A DNA stretch of 64,000 nt, taken from Pseudomonadales bacterium. GTDB taxonomy: Bacteria; Pseudomonadota; Gammaproteobacteria; Pseudomonadales; Azotimanducaceae. Of this stretch, positions 63,113 through 64,000 are shown one piece after another. The DNA lies in the NCBI GenBank assembly GCA_017642855.1, contig JAEPOO010000002.1, forward strand, positions 891,545-955,544, in the 5' to 3' direction. The notes beneath the pieces were generated by a model that searched no databases, was not told the DNA's origin, and saw nothing but the letters and a program-made list of their open reading frames with translations. The translations under genes were made by a program, and so were the position numbers. Every line of letters begins with the position of its first letter. Position 1 is the stretch's first letter.

Positions 63113-64000
63113 CAAAATGCCGCCCTTTTAATGAACCAGTAGAGGCCTGTACCAGCGATCGCCACAGTTGCAGGCTGGGCGATGCTGGCTTGATACCATC
63201 CCTGCTTGCGCCACCAGCCGACCAGCATGAAAGCGAGCAACAGGACTGTCAGTTGTCCGAGTTCGACGCCGATATTGAACAGCGCCAGTGCGTTGATAAA
63301 TCCTTCCTTCGGCAGACCAATATCGCTGAGCACCGCGGCGAAACCCATGCCATGAAGCAGGCCGAATACGGTAATGACCGCCAGGCGCCAACGGGCCAGG
63401 TGAGTCGAGTAGAGGTTGTCCAGAGCAATGTAGACGATGGACAGGGCGATTAGAGGTTCAACAATGTTCGTTGGAACTGCTATCCACTTCAGCGTCGATA
63501 GCGCCAGCGTTACAGAGTGTGCAATGGTAAAGCAGGTGACCTGAAGCAAGAGAACTCGCCAGCCGCCGGCGAGAAAAAACAGTCCAAGAACAAATAACAT
63601 ATGATCCAGTCCCAGCGGCAGGATGTGCTGGAATCCGATGGCAACCCAAATTGCTTGAGGTGCAAGGCCTGCCCATTTGCTGACCAGCTGATCGACCGGA
63701 CCCAGTGTGCCTTGATCAGGCGCAAAGTCCGCGACTCGGGTTTCGTCGGTGATGACGCGCGACATTGGCAGTGGTTGCCCTGCCAGATCGAGGCGAACCA
63801 AGCAGGGCCATGGAACGGTTAGCGTCGGGTTCAGTGAAACTCTGACATTCGGTGATGGTTTCTGTACCTGAAAATCGTACCTGATGGTGGTCATTTGCGG
63901 TATTAACGGATTGGTAACCGCAGATAGTGAATCAGCCTGTAGTGACACCGAGTGTCTCTCCAAAAAGATTGGAGACTCGCCGACAGTGACCTGAAGTGCC
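63112..64000 (-). CDS. HupE/UreJ family membrane protein (5' end outside window)
   Basis: The frame is open to the right edge, so the N-terminus is missing; the in-window part encodes about 295 residues. It has an extracytoplasmic segment followed by about six helices with GFQHILPLGLDHMLFVLGLFFL, TIAHSVTLALSTL and FGLLHGMGFAAVL, the His/Asp-rich HupE/UreJ_2 signature linked to nickel or other metal transport. It heads the visible part of an operon with two MBL-fold proteins and an ABC importer. A metal-delivery role for the intact hydrolase is possible. Confidence 0.85.
   Translation of the reverse strand, partial: ALQVTVGESPIFLERHSVSLQADSLSAVTNPLIPQMTTIRYDFQVQKPSPNVRVSLNPTLTVPWPCLVRLDLAGQPLPMSRVITDETRVADFAPDQGTLGPVDQLVSKWAGLAPQAIWVAIGFQHILPLGLDHMLFVLGLFFLAGGWRVLLLQVTCFTIAHSVTLALSTLKWIAVPTNIVEPLIALSIVYIALDNLYSTHLARWRLAVITVFGLLHGMGFAAVLSDIGLPKEGFINALALFNIGVELGQLTVLLLAFMLVGWWRKQGWYQASIAQPATVAIAGTGLYWFIKRAAF

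Overview
The window looks like chromosomal DNA of a free-living Gram-negative bacterium, most likely a marine or aquatic gammaproteobacterium. This taxon is an inference from gene content: a LemA/GIDE pair, a CYP153-like P450, haloalkane dehalogenases, several glutathione S-transferases, outer-membrane and lipoprotein signals, and DUF3445, LruC and HupE proteins. No rRNA, tRNA, insertion sequence, integrase, phage gene or CRISPR array was seen, so the region reads as ordinary, catabolism-rich chromosome.

Left part (1-5.5 kb): a haloalkane dehalogenase-like hydrolase diverges from a tightly coupled set of two glutathione S-transferases and a small membrane protein. Next come a PF10118-type metal hydrolase and an alpha/beta hydrolase. 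5.6-17.3 kb: an LruC-type secreted protein with a lipoprotein, two GT4 glycosyltransferases, an FAD oxidoreductase, a cytochrome c-PQQ sugar dehydrogenase, a TauD-type dioxygenase, a YheT-type hydrolase and a TetR regulator.

17.3-25.9 kb: a probable UGA-encoded selenoprotein (thioredoxin fold, U-P-P-C centre, C-terminal membrane anchor) heads a co-directional run. The run contains a double-domain class III CoA-transferase, a sulfatase, a second dehalogenase, a second copy of the small membrane protein, a third dehalogenase and a small unknown protein. A palindrome of the form TAATG-N5-CATTA lies between the TetR gene and the selenoprotein gene, and two more lie in the divergent dehalogenase/GST promoter 16 kb away. 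This suggests one regulon for both dehalogenase clusters.

26-43 kb: an FMN-dependent glutamate-synthase-like enzyme, a DUF427-class III cyclase fusion, a third GST, LemA plus a GIDE-domain protein with an EF-hand, a CYP153-like P450, DoxX, a class C beta-lactamase-like hydrolase, a membrane spermidine synthase-like protein, a lipoprotein hydrolase, an isopenicillin-N-synthase-like oxygenase and a prolyl oligopeptidase.

43.4-50.9 kb: an unusual five-gene run that I cannot match to a described system. It contains a coiled-coil exported protein with a 57-unit Pro-Glu rod, a small exported protein, a predicted outer-membrane beta-barrel, a NarL-type response regulator and a 7TM-type histidine kinase. 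A C5-N6-G5 inverted repeat abuts its putative promoter.

51-64 kb: a DUF3445 (heme N-demethylase-like) gene with a GPH transporter, a DUF2723 membrane protein, a second sulfatase, a ChrA-type transporter, and a six-gene reverse-strand operon: HupE, an intact metallo-beta-lactamase-fold hydrolase, a degenerate copy of it that has lost its metal ligands, and an NMT1/TauA-type ABC importer. The HupE gene runs off the right edge.
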